Assembly (NCBI RefSeq): GCF_949628215.1
Contig: NC_134288.1
Location: 9,865,682-9,929,681, forward strand
DNA: 64,000 bases
Source of the DNA: Phalacrocorax aristotelis
Taxonomy: Eukaryota > Chordata > Aves > Suliformes > Phalacrocoracidae
Reading direction: 5' to 3'
The first letter of the stretch is position 1. The number at the start of each line of letters is the position of its first letter. Shown piece after piece: positions 32,702-55,359 of the stretch. The translations under genes were made by a program, and so were the position numbers. The notes below the pieces were generated by a model. That model was given only the letters and a program-made list of their open reading frames with translations. It did no database searches and was not told the DNA's origin.

Positions 32702-35700
32702 TCAGGGGAAAATCTGTAGTTCAAACTTGGGTGCCCACTCCAGCGCACTCTTCACCACGGCCAGGGCAGCAGCTCCCAGCGCAACCGTCAGCCCCATCAC
32801 CGCCAGCTTGACAAAGCGGTTGGTCCTTGGCTTTGTCAAGATGGATTTTGTCCGCTCCTCCCCTTGGAACCGCTCCCTGAAGCGCTGCCTCAACACAGTG
32901 TCTGGTCTCTGCTGCACTGACGCCAACTCAAAGTCCTTAAAAGTGGAAGCCGCAGTTCTGCAAGAGAAGAAACACATCAAAGAGTGTCTCCAGCTCACCT
33001 TCAGGACCAGCCTCCTACCAGGGAGGAAAATCTTCATGAGGAAGCAAGACCTGGCACAGGGATGTACAGAACATGCAAGCACAGGCTGGCTTGCACTTAC
33101 CGTTCAGCCTGCTGCTGAGCTGCCTCCTTGGCAAGTTCAGATGGTGGGAACTGGACAAAAAGGTCCCCAGCTTTGCTGATCAGAGCCTCGTAAGGAAGAT
33201 CCTGTGGGATCTGGGACAGGAGGTGGTGGACAGAGGCCATGTCGCACTCGCAGTTCAGAACTTCCTGCTTCCGGTAGAGCACGATCTGCAGAGAGGAGTG
33301 AGAGCACTGAGGACAGCCGGGGAAGTGGGAACGACTCCTCGTCACTCGCTGGCACTCACTTCAGAGCCGGAAGAGAAAAACATTTCGCTTCCAGCTGAAA
33401 GACCTGCCCTTCCTCAAGGGGACACACTGCAATGGAGCATTCCCCATTTGGGAAGAGAAATGCCAAATCCCTCCCGAGACTCTGAGGCCACGGAGAGCCC
33501 TTTTCTGGGTAGTTACGTCTGTCTTCTGAGCAGAGCATGCTACTGGCAGGTCAGAGATGCATGGGGAACCTCAGCAGGGCTTGACTCCATGACTTGCACT
33601 CAAGCAGAGGTTTATTTCGATCCCCAGTAGGAGAAAGGGCAGATGGACACACAGTGCAGGGCTGCCCCCAGCCAGACATGCTCCCCAGCACCTGAGCAAG
33701 TGCCCAGCAGCAGAGCCAGCACAAGAAAGCAAAGAAAAACACCAGGTCATGCTGCCTCCATGGCACTGAACTGGAACAGCCTGCACATCTGGACACTCCT
33801 AGGCTGCCCTGAGCTCTCCTGGATAACACCTGCCCTCCACCACCACCAAGGACATCACTGGCCTTGGGTGGGGCCCTGCAGAGCAGGGTGCAGCCAGGGA
33901 CAGCAGCAGCACTGGGTTTGCCAGCCTGCCTCTGCAGCCCCAAACTACCAGCACTTCACAATGGTTTAGTTAAACCCCCTACCATTCCAGCCAATACCTA
34001 CCACAGCAGCAAAATAAATGGGCATCAGTGGATGGCAAGCCAGGAAGAAGTCATATAATCGCACGACATGCCTGAAGTCAGACAAAACGTGCCCAAACCA
34101 GGTGATCAGCCAGCTGAGAGCAAAGATGGTTCCCACCTCCGCACTGCACAGAGAGAAAGTGCTGTTAGGTCAGCTGCTGCCAGCAGATTGGAAACAGCAC
34201 TGAAATGGTCCCGAGCGAGCCCTGCGCTGCACCTCCATGCCTGGGAGTGGGGATAGACCTGGCTATCAGCAGAGCATCCAGAGCTCAGTCCAGATCTGTG
34301 AACTGTACCTCTGATACAAGCCCAAGGCAAGGTACTGCCACTACTCATCTTACACTCAGTGGGACACACAGTAGAGGTCTGCTTTCAGGAGAGCCTGAAC
34401 GTGTGACATACTACGGCACTGTCTGACACACTGACCTGAGGACACCTGAAGTCCTGCAGCACAGTCAACTTTTCATATTCTTTTCCACCCTAAAGGCTTA
34501 CTAGCTTCTGAGAGTTTCTAATCAAGCTTGCCCAGAAAAGGACTTGCCCAGGCACACTTGCCCAGAAAAGGGCTCTGGACTGAACCTTCCCGCTTACCTT
34601 CCTGCTTCTGCTTTATTCTGCACAGACGACACTTGTGTGTCCCTACTGCACAACCTGGGAATTATCCCAAGAACTAGTAACAAACTACAGCAAGGTGACA
34701 CCAGCTACAAAACTGGGCATGTGAGGCGGTTGCGGCAGCTTTGTATGACACTGTCTGCAACCCCCCCCACCTTTCCGATATGGACTGCAGACCACTGGGG
34801 TGAACGCGGAACCACGTAAAACCCCTCAAAACAGAGAGCACAGGTTTGGGTCTGCTCGGAATCAGAGTGCCACGTGGCTTTGGACTGTCACTGTTAGCTG
34901 TGGGTCAGCTGTTGACTCACTCTGAGGAAGCCACTGTGATGCTGGGGACATGCTGGTGCTAACGGCCCCATAAACGGTAATGCAAGACTGGCAGAGCAGA
35001 GCTAGGAGGCTCCAAGGGGACTTCTGCGTACCTCTGCATGAAGTCATGCACCTCAGGGTTCACCTGGTCTATGATGGGCATCAGGTAATTTAAAATGTGC
35101 TTGGTATTATCCATCGTTGGGTCCATAAAATCCCTGAGGAAAGATTGAAAGAAGGTCTGTCAAGCAACCATACCAGGGAGGTCTCCTCCAGGGAGGCAGC
35201 CAGAAGGTAAACAAACATACTTGCAGTAAACAGCTTTTCTGGCAGGGTGGCCCCCAGTCCCAAGGAATTCTGTCTATGTGGGACAGCCTCCTTCTTACTT
35301 GACTGGCACACTCAGGGCTGATTCGCACAGAACACCCAGACCCAGACAATGACACTGGTGTCAGCTGATACTTCTTATTTTGCTGCAATGCACATGTGAA
35401 CTGCAAAGACTTTGCAGCACCCAAAACCTTACTCCCCATCTGGGAGAGGAAGGAGAATCCCTACAAACCACTCCCCAGCAAGAAGCTTGTTTTCCTTTCA
35501 GTGCACAAACAGGAGAGTCACTTGACTTGGGGCTCAGGACACTGGTGGTACAGACCATGCTACCCAGGGCTGTACAAGGCTAAGTGGGAAGCACTGTGCT
35601 GAGCCAGCCCCCAGGAGCCAGAGAGGCCCTGACAGCAGATATGGCCAGAGAACTATGAATAATGCATGCATGTTGCTTTTTCAACTTCAAGAGATGTTAC

Positions 35701-38700
35701 AAATTAATCTGACAGCCTTCAATTATCCCATCCCCAGAGCACAACTCCCTGCAAAGCCACGTGCTATCGTGTGGTCACGCTGCTGTCTCGCAACACCCCT
35801 CTGGGTACAGCCATGACAAGCAGCCAGCCTTAACCCAAGGCTCTGCCTTCCAGGCTCCCCTGCTCCAGGACAGGCCAGCCCGATCTGCAGAGACTTCCCC
35901 ACAGGCACAGGCATCCTCACAGCTTGAGGACATATAGGCAGTTCCTCTCCTCCAGCTGAGCCCGGGGAGTACCTGAGATGATGCGTTGAGAGCTTTTCCA
36001 CCAGAGCCGTGGCCAGTCTGTCTCCCACCACCAGGAGGAAGGTGACCACGATGTCATGGTAGCCCTGGTAGTAGTGCAGCTGAGGGTTGCGCTTGAGAAC
36101 GTGGAGGATAATATCGATGAGATCCTCTTGCAAGCCTTCCCTCTGGTCATCCGGCATCCCTGTGGGGACAGCACCAGGTGGCGGTGGGACAGGCTGTGTC
36201 ACCTGCCGGTGCCTGCCATGGGAGTGAGCACAGCTGCGGTGTGCAAGGAGATGACCCGTGCATTTACCTGCCTGATCCCAAGGGATGTGGTGCGAAGAGG
36301 AGTGGGGGTAAAACTAGCAGAAAAAAATCTTAGAGTCCTAATCCTGCCCCCCAAACCCAGGGCTCAGTGTTGGGGCCAGTTCTGTTCAATATCTTTAACA
36401 GTGTGCGGGACGAGGGGATTGAGTGTGCCCTCAGTAATCTGCACATGACACCAAGTTGTGTGGCAGTGTCGATCCGCTCGAGGGTAGGACGGCTCTGCAG
36501 AGGGACCAGGACAGGCTGGATCGATGGACCAAGGCCAACTGTATGGGGTTCAACAAAGCTCAGTGCTGGGTCCTGCACTTGTGTCACAACAACCCCAGGC
36601 AACGCCCCAGGCCTGGGGCAGAGGGGCTGGAAAGTGCCCGGTGGAGAAGGCCCTGGGGGTGCTGGCTGACAGCCGGCTGGGCATGAGCCAGCAGTGCCCA
36701 GGTGGCCAAGGAGGCCACCAGCCCCCGGGCTTGTGTCAGCACTGGTGTGGCCAGCAGGGGCCGGGCAGGGATGGGGCCCCTGTGCTCAGCCCTGGAGAGG
36801 CCCCACCTCGAATGCTGGGCTCAGGGTTGGGCCCCTTGGGACAAGAAGGGCCTTGAGGGGCTGGAGCGTGTCCAGAGAAGGGCAATGAAGCTGGTGAAGG
36901 GTCTGGTGCACAAGTCTGATGAGGAGCGGCTGAGGGAGCTGGGGGTGTTTAGCCTGGAGAAGGGGAGGCTGAGGGGAGCCCTTCTCGCTCTCTGCAAGTA
37001 CCTGAAAGGAGGTTGCAGTGAGGTGGCGGTCAGTCTCTTCTCCCAAGTTACTAGTGATAGGATGAGAGGAAATGGCCTCAAGCTGTGTCAGGGGAGGTTT
37101 AGATTGGACATTAGGAAATATTACTTCACTGAAAGGGTTGTCAGGGATTGGAACAGGCTGCCCAGGGAAGCCATAGAGTTACCATCCCTAAAGGTACTTG
37201 AAAGATGTAGACATGGTGCTTAAGAACACGGTTTAGTGGTGGACTTGGCAGTGTTATGTTTACAGTTGGACTTGATCTTACAGGTCTTTTCAACCTGTGT
37301 ATTCTGTGTATTCTGATGGCCCAGGGAAGCTGGCCAGTTGTTAGGTTGTTTAATCTTTGGAGTTGCAGTGCTCCTGTCTGTGAGGAAGCCACTGTGGAGG
37401 ATGGAAGCAGGGTTTACTGAGGTTTATACAGTGCTGCGGAGAGTGAATTACACTGCACATGCAGCACTACTGAGGACATTTTAATAATTTGTAATTTCCC
37501 ATGGGTTCTAGAAAAAATTAAACAGGACCCATTTTCACAGAAACTGTGCCAACTGCATCAGATTGCAAGGCCTCCATTGCCACAACTTTATACTGGTCCC
37601 CTGCTAAAAACATGTGTTTAGGGACAGGATGTCACAGGAGAAACATTGTTCCTGCCATGCACAGCTGCAGCCCGTTTCTGGCAGTCCTTGTCAACAGATA
37701 AAATGCCAAAAGGCCAGGCAGCAAGTCCCAGCGGAGATCCTGCAATGACAAAATTCCCCTTTTCCCGTTTCACTAATGCATCTAAAAATAGGCAGGACGC
37801 TGCCATTCAAGGGCAAAAAGATCTGTACTAGCAGACCGTTTAGGAATCAGGCTTGCACACAGTATCTGCACTCGAAAGAGAATCAGAGTGAATCAACTGT
37901 TTATGCAAAATAAAAGCTGCAGAAGTGGGAAGCAGATTCCGGCCAGAGTTAGCTGCTGGATTAAACATTTTATAAATAGCATGACAAGGCACCAGCCACC
38001 CATCAGAACTAAACAACTGCAAAAACATTTTTCTTTTAAAGGCTCAGAGTGCTCTTAAATATGGTGCATGAACCCCATTTTGAGACTGTTTTGCACAAGA
38101 AATTGTTCTAATCACTGTCAAACCTTCTATGCCCCTGAGCTAGACCATGGTCTAAAATAAACTGAAGCAAATGGTATGTTTCTCAAACACTCCATCTATC
38201 CTAACCTCACCCTGTTCACAACAGGTGAGGGTCATGCCAGATCCAGGCCTCTCCGCACTGCAACTCTTCGACGACATGGGCCCTGCTGGCAGAGGGGCTC
38301 CGCGGGGCAGGGGAAGTGTAACAGAAAAGCCACATCAAAAACCAGCTGTAGCACAGGCAGCTGAAGGAAACCAATAGGCACAGAACAGCTCCACTGGATG
38401 AAGAAGCTGCTGTAAGCTCACAAAGAAAAGGCTTTCCAGAAGTCAGGCTCTTGGAGCAACAGAGCACCACCTACTGCAACCCCTCAAGTGAGGTCTGAGC
38501 CAGGAGGGGCCACACGCCACAGATTGTCCCCCACAGAGCAGGAAGATGACAGTCGCCTCTCACCTGGTGGGAAACGGCGCAGGGATCGCCGCACATCCAG
38601 TAACACTTGCTGGTAATCTTTATTGTCCTCTCGCAGTTCCTTTCCTGCTGAGAAAAAGAGGAATATGATTAACACTGAGTAGTGCAAAGGTACTGGGAGA

Positions 38701-41700
38701 GAGCTGGGTGAGGGAGCTGGGAGAAACCCTCCTGAAGGCAGGAGGATGAGGGTTCACACACGGGCACACCACCCCATTGTTTGTCCCCTTTTTCACACGT
38801 CACACACCAGCCCTGTCCCCTCGCTTGCACCACGGCACGTTCTGACACTAGCGGCACTTCAGTGCGAGGAAATGAGACTATTATTTCTTTAAACAACATA
38901 TGTTAAAATTCTTAAACTGACACTGATCTCAGCATTCCTGGAAACACCTTTGCTCCACAATTTTGCTGTGCAATTCAAAGCATACTCAGCAGCAGCAAGG
39001 CATAGCATGCTGTGGAGACCACAAAAAATAGTTTATTAAATAGAAATAATTCAGAAGAAAACCCCACCCATGGGTAGCTAGGATAGTTAAACCAGAAAAG
39101 AATTTCCTGGCATACTGAACTATCTATGCGATCACATGAAATTAAATGTTGTCTTCCAGCAGCTCTGATCACCTAATATAACCCAGCTCTTGACTGACAT
39201 GGGGGGAGGCACTCTTCTGAATGGTGACAGATTCAGGAACAACAACAAAATCTGGGGACAGTGGCTGTAAAAGCTACGGGACTTGGAGCTTCTGCATTGC
39301 TAAGGTTTAAAAACCATACAGGTACTGCATCAGGAAGGTCATTTTCCCTGCTTCTGCTCTGACCAAATACCACATGTGCTTCATGCAACAATCTGCTTCA
39401 TCTATGCCTGGAAGAGACACCTCGGAAGTATTTTGGCCAAGTTGGGGCTCAGCACAGCCACCTCTCCATGGGAGCAACAAAAATTAAGTTTGATACTTCT
39501 GGCTGCAGATGAACTTACACATGCCAGCTCACTGCTCAGGGCCATACCAACCGCATCCAGGGTGAACTAATTTCCATCACTGTCACTAAAGATAATAATA
39601 CCCTCACACCACAATAGAAATGTTGCTTTTAGGAAGTCTTGTATTTCCAAATCTGCTGTTTACATACAACACAGCGCGCAAAGCTATGGCGTTCATGCTG
39701 CAGCATGAGTCTCCTTTGCACATGAGCTTGGTGGGAAACGCACCAGCGCACACAGGGAACAGGCAGGTCAGAAAGCCTGTGCTTCAGCCTCTGCAAACCT
39801 TCCTCTAGCACGCACAGAGATCACAGAGTTGTTCTTCCAAAGCACCTGAGACCAGGCTGTTCCGTACCTGGAAGAGGGGGCAGGTCGTCTGTATTAACAC
39901 TTAGCAGCTTTGGCCACACTTTGCAACGAATCTCGTCTGTCAGGAGCCCCCCTTCGCTGATCGCCATCCGCCTGAGCGTGGCCACATCAATGGGGTCACT
40001 GTTCAGAGCCTGATAAATTTCTGCCACTTTTCTTTTCTTCTTAGAATCAAAGTCTGAAAGAAGACCACAAAGAGGCAAGCTGATACACAGTGCCAACACA
40101 GAGGGGGCAGTAACTCAGATCAAGGGGGCAAAATCCACTCACAGCAATGTCATACATACAAGGAAGATGATGTGGGACAGTCAGCACACGTCCTGCCAGG
40201 ACAGGCTAGGATTGACCCCGGCTGGTGACTCACCAGCTGACTGTCCCCATTTCCACGGACACCTCACGGCTCGCAGGGCACCCCCACTGCCTCCCTATCA
40301 ACCCCGCTGGTCCCACCCTGCGAGGCAGCTGCTGCTCCTCCTGACACAGGAGCCACCACCGCTGCCCAAGCGGATACCTCGCCCTTGGCTCCCACCCTCC
40401 CTAACAGATCACGGCTCCGTTCAGGACCATGACAGCCATGCAAAGCCATCCTGCAACTGTTTGGTCTCCGACACAGCCGCCAAGCTCAGTGTCAAGTGTT
40501 TTCTAAGACTAGGATTTCATTTTCCTACTGACTTCTAGTTAGACAGCAGCTCCTGGATGCCGCCATTTAGGGACAAGTCTGAGCATCCCCACTGACAACA
40601 ACAGTCACAAGAAAGGACATAATTATACCAGAGTTAACGGATCACAAGCATATTGGCTCCTCTCACAACAAACACAAACTTGCCAGCTATTAGTACATGT
40701 GCAGGTTAGCCTGTATTAAACAAATACCCATTTTGTGGGGCACATGAACTCGGGGACAGGTAGAAAAGGGAATAACACACAAAGCACATGGTGCTCTGGC
40801 TTCAGAGGGGTTAAACGCACTTACAGGACGTGACAGCGCTTCCCAGGGAGCTGAGAAGGGATGCTATTTCACACTGCATCGTGGTATTTGTCCCCGCTGC
40901 CTCACGCGATGAAGAGGAGAGGTGGCTGAGGGCCACCTGATATCCCACACCAGAGAAGCTTCCACTAAGGAAGCTTTGCTGAGCAGCCGTGGGGCTGGAG
41001 CGCAGGATGAGGCCGCAAACACTGCCTTTACTTAAAAGGCTTTTTCTGACAGATCCAACTAACACTGCTCTTGAGACGCAAACAGGATTTGTTTGATAAA
41101 GGACCGTCTGAATAGGGTTTGGGGTGGGAGGAATTAAAAGGATCCCGATGAAGAAACAGCTGTTTCTCAACGTCCCACCCACCCCGCAGCGACTTGAGGA
41201 GCGCATTCCTCTGTGACTTGGCACCTCTGGCGTCTCGGCACTGCCCCGTCCCTCTCCCTGCTCCCGGGGAGCTGCGTGCGAGTGCCTGGAGACGGCAAGA
41301 TGGCAGGATACTCAGATACACAGATGCTAAGTAGGTCAAGCAGTGGATGCTGTCCCTTCTCCAGGTACCCTTTTAAAATACTTTTTGGATGAAAACAAGC
41401 TGTAACAGCCTACGACAGATCTCTAATTCCCCTCTAAACACCAAGTTCCTGGTAACATCAAAACTTCTAACACTCACCCAGTGACCACAGTTTCCTTTTA
41501 TTGCCTTTCCTGCCCCTTGTGCAAGCAAAGTTATTTGCACATGAACAGAAGCCAGCTCCACTCAGCTGGCTACTCCCTATCCCCCTGCGATACGCAGGCA
41601 CTGGGCTGTCACACACCAAAGCCTCGGGAAGGAGGAGACAAAGCCTATGGACAAAGAAACTCCTGTTCACACACAACTTAGGGAGTAGTACGAAGGAAGG

Positions 41701-42565
41701 AGCATGTATTGCGGGATCCTCTTTTGGGATTTACTGGCAAATACCCCAAAATTTACACTGTTCAAATGTACAACAGACAATAGCTGCAAGTAGTACCAAA
41801 AAATTGCATTTCAAACCCTTTTTTGTGCATCCACAAAACCTTGACTTGAAGCGCCAGTTACAACTGGAAGGGAAGCCAGAAACACCTTGGAGTGTGGGGG
41901 CTTATCGCACCGTAACTCAAACCGTACCATCACCAAAGGTCCGCCTAACTGGCTGTGAGTGGATTTTTATTTCCTTCCGCAACTAAAACCAGCTCCTGGA
42001 ACGGTTCTGACAGACGAGCACCCAGGCACAGCACCCACAGGTGCCGGAGAGGGACGACCGGAGTGCAGTTCTGGAGGGGGAAGCAGCCCTGCGTTCTCAG
42101 CGGCTGCAACAACGTGCAGGCGGTGGCACTTACTCGATGCTTCGCCAGGCCGGGCCAGCCCGGCGCTGCTGCAGAGCCCCCCGGTCGCTGCCGTGATGGG
42201 CGGCCTCGAAAAGCCGAGTTCAAGGGCCCGGCCTCCGGTCAGGCGGCGGACCCGGCTGCTCCCCGTCGGCCCGAGCCCGCGGCCTGGCGGCGGAGCCCAC
42301 TCCCGCGTCGAGGGACCGTTCCACGGCGGCGGGCGTTGGGTCCGAGCGGAGCGTCCGGGCTCCCGGGACCCGCCAGGACCCCATCGCCCGCCGAGCCCCG
42401 CCCCACCGCTAGAGGGCGCCGCCGCGCCTGCAGGGGGCGCTCCAGCCCCCCACCTGCCTCAGAGGAAACGATGCACCCCCGCCCGCCCCGCCAGGACCAG
42501 CCTAGCCCAGCCCAGCCCGTACCGTGGCCGCCGACTCCGTTGCACGGCGGGCTCCGCCGAGCCAT
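32702..42565 (-). CDS. TBC1D20: TBC1D20, ER-anchored Rab1 GTPase-activating protein
   Basis: TBC1D20 is the Rab1 (and Rab18-linked) GAP of the ER-Golgi system, required in lens and testis and mutated in Warburg micro syndrome. Exons (minus): 42565-42523, 40053-39868, 38644-38564, 36159-35973, 35133-35032, 34143-34002, 33285-33101, 32957-32702. Phases close to 394 codons, 393 aa (human 403). The TBC domain (about residues 50-300) carries the arginine finger in LLDVRRS (R96) and the glutamine finger in HYYQGYHD (Q135), equal to human R105 and Q144. The C-terminus has the hydrophobic ER anchor [18 protein letters not shown], then [14 protein letters not shown]. The N-terminus ([14 protein letters not shown]) is shorter and diverged from human, but it joins the conserved [17 protein letters not shown] in phase. 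All splice sites are GT-AG. A CR1 insertion lies in intron 3. Confidence 0.97.
36358..37314 (+). mobile_element. CR1 LINE, 5'-truncated, plus orientation
   Basis: A long CR1 copy in TBC1D20 intron 3, antisense to the gene. It begins with CAGTGTTGGGGCCAGTTCTG (the CR1 [11 protein letters not shown] motif) and continues through the RT C-terminus ([80 protein letters not shown]). The 3' end near 37314 has ATTCTGTGTATTCTG octamers. Frames shift along the copy, so it is inactive. Its 3' two thirds closely match the inverted copy at 857-1755. Confidence 0.93.
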
Positions 42566-42830
42566 GTTCCCGGGCTGCTGCGGCGCATGCCGGGCCGGTA
42601 AACCGGACCGGGCCGGGGCTCCGCGCTCCCCGCGCCGTCCGGCCCCCGCCCGCCCCGCCCCCGCCCGCTCCACCCCGCCCCTCTCGCCGCCGGCGCGCGG
42701 ACGGTACGTCACTGCGCCTCAATGCGCAGGCGCAGTTCCGTGAGACAGATCACGTGCGCAGAAGGGACCTGGTGGGATTGCGCATGCGCAGAGGGGAGCG
42801 GGCTGCACTCTCCCCGCCGTGGGACTTTCC
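42566..42830 (-). promoter_or_regulatory. TBC1D20: TBC1D20 CpG-island promoter (NRF1, CRE, E-box motifs)
   Basis: A CpG-dense block upstream of the TBC1D20 ATG, itself part of an island from about 42.0 kb. It has a CRE-like TACGTCA at 42705-42711, two NRF1-type sites (TGCGCAGGCGCA, 42723-42734, and the perfect palindrome TGCGCATGCGCA, 42779-42790) and a CACGTG E-box at 42751-42756. No TATA box is evident. Confidence 0.65.
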
Positions 42831-44005
42831 GTCAGGGTTTTTATTAAAAAAAGCGGCCCCTGGACCTCCACGGTGCAACTTCTTCCCAGCGCAGTCGGGG
42901 ATGGAAAACACGTCCACCGCGGTGCAACACCCAAGGGCAGCCGTCCCGCCATTAAAAAAATACCCTTGAAGAAATGCCTTTGCATTTCTTCGCTGAGAGC
43001 AGCAGTGAGGCACTGGCCATGCTGAGAACAAGTGCCCCGGGCTTCGTGCGAGGGCTTGTCATATCCAGAAACGTCCCCTCTTTCGTACAGCTTATCCACA
43101 TCTTGAGGGATCCACATCGGAGGGAGCAGCAGGCACTCATGTCTGCAAACCTCCCTTGCTTGGAATAGCAGAAAAGAACTGTGTTGAACGTCCCGTGTAG
43201 CTCACAAGCTACTGCGAACAACCGCAAGCTGTGTTTTTGTCATACTGGGTGCTTTTATGTTACAGCACATCAAGGAAACAGTCAACATGGTCCAACTTCT
43301 ACATAATTCTAGGCTATAAAAGATTAAGTACAATATATTCCCACTGGATGAAGTAATGGAGGAGAAAGCTACCCTGATGCACATGAAAAGCCCCATCTCC
43401 CCTGCCAGCGATCCTCACAGAAAGGGGCTGTGCTTCATGTTCTCCTGCCCCATTTCTCTTCAGTGAGTTTCACCCAGCCCACACACACCACCCTACTGTG
43501 CAAAATTTACTGATGTGGAACATGGCCATCGCCCCCCCCAAAAGAAAGGACAGATGAGAGATGGGTGCTCAGAGGATGAGCAGGAGCTGAAGGCCAAGGC
43601 TTCAGCACTTGCTGAGGAACAGCAAGAGCACTGAACACCCAGGACAAGCAACTGCTGCGAAGGGTTTAGGATGGGAGCCATTGTGCTTACAGCTGCTCCT
43701 GTTGAGCCCCATGTGACTGAAAACAAGTCACTGAAATCCAATGAATGGCAACAGACACAAAACCCCCTATGAAGTGGTTCAGCATCTCCACTCATCAGGG
43801 CTGAAACAGAAGAGGGTTTTTTGGTTTTATGGCAAAAGATCCTTGCCCCAGGAGACACTTTGGCTTGTGATGCTTGTGTATGGCTTCTCCGCACTGCTTG
43901 CCAAACAAGGGACACAGCCTCCCCAATACACATGGGACTGTCAGCCACTCTGCTGAAGTGTACTGCCACCCTAGGGAGGCCTCTACACAGGGAACTTAAA
44001 TCTAA
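42831..44005. other. TBC1D20-CSNK2A1 intergenic region
   Basis: About 1.2 kb between the TBC1D20 promoter and the CSNK2A1 3' end. A 132-codon ATG-led frame on the minus strand (43117-42719) and others on both strands overlap one another and show no family motif. No repeat family was recognised. Confidence 0.5.
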
Positions 44006-45220
44006 CCTCGATAAATAAAACCAAATGTTTATTTACACCAAAGAATTCCAACACTGGATCTTTCACATATGAAGGACAAAGTATATATACACAGCAAGGG
44101 GTAGCAGGGCTGTAACAAGGGTGCTTTTCTGTTGTCAATGATAATATTTGTCCACAATTACTGATCTACCATTTCAGTTTAAGTTAACTTCTGCTCACTC
44201 CTTCCTCTCAGTGCATATTTACAAGACTGTGAGGTAACTGGTATTCTCACCACATGGCACGTGAGGGAGGGGATGGTGGGTGAAGATGTGATATCGGACT
44301 TGGCGCAGTCTGATTTTTCCAGCTTTAAAGTAGCCACCAGCTTGAAACCTATATAAACAATTTAAAACCAATATACCCAATAACAAACTAATTCCAGAGA
44401 TCCAAGCCAAGCAATGGCAGGAAGAACCCTCCATGAGAAAGGGGCTGATTAGAGTATGGCTTACTCTACAGGACCACCTTCCTCAGGAGGTGGCAAGGAC
44501 TCCAATTGGATCAGTAACTTCATCTTTTAAGACTAAAATTACATGCAAAGGGGCGAGTTGGCATTCTGGTTGGCTCCTAAGGAGATATGATTCATTCCAA
44601 TTAGGGTCTCAGACATTATCTGCATTTACTTCTTTTAAGCTTATACCACCTTTCCATACTGGAATTGTCTCCTCAGTGTACCCTGGCTGAGTCATATGCA
44701 GGACAGGGGGTTAAAGTGAGTGATACTTTAAGAATTCCCCTACCCTGCTTCATGAAGACTTGGTTTGGTAGTCTCTGGAGAACAGCACAATCCCCCAAGG
44801 TGCAGGCTTGTGGAGGAGTAATGATGGGAACATGAAGAGAAGATACTTCCAGCAGGATGCAAGAGTTTGGAAATGCTGTTGATTCATCTTTGTTCTTAAA
44901 TGACGAGTACTTTTTTTTTTTGGGGGGTGTGGGGGGTGTGGGGGGGAACTGTCCAAGAAATTTTCCATCTGTAGGTATTTTCAGGGAATCCCCTGAGTTA
45001 CGAAAAGTTCAAGTAAAAAAAGAAAAATCAGCCTATAATAATTTTGTATATAATGACTGAACTACTATAAATCCACAAGCAACAGTTCAGACACGGTGCC
45101 TCCAAAGCGTTCATCCCCTCCCTTCCCCTGCCAGGCACGAGCTGCATCCTGAGGACAGGTGGAGGGGGAAGCCTCTTCCCCACCTGACTCAGCTCAGGCA
45201 GCAGGAGACAGAGCCCATCA
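44006..45220 (-). other. CSNK2A1: CSNK2A1 3' UTR with AATAAA
   Basis: From the stop codon (45223-45221) to a minus-strand AATAAA at 44033-44028. It contains a G/T-rich low-complexity stretch at about 44910-44946 (T10 followed by G-rich repeats). The 3' end is inferred. Confidence 0.55.

Positions 45221-55359
<10,139 letters not shown>

Noticed and set aside
42719-43117. 132-codon ATG-led minus-strand ORF upstream of TBC1D20
   Set aside because: No recognisable domain. It overlaps the TBC1D20 promoter and several equally long frames on both strands, and no splice or polyA signal is tied to it.
43493-43969. 158-codon minus-strand ORF downstream of CSNK2A1
   Set aside because: It is GTG-initiated with no domain, and lies beyond the probable CSNK2A1 polyA site.
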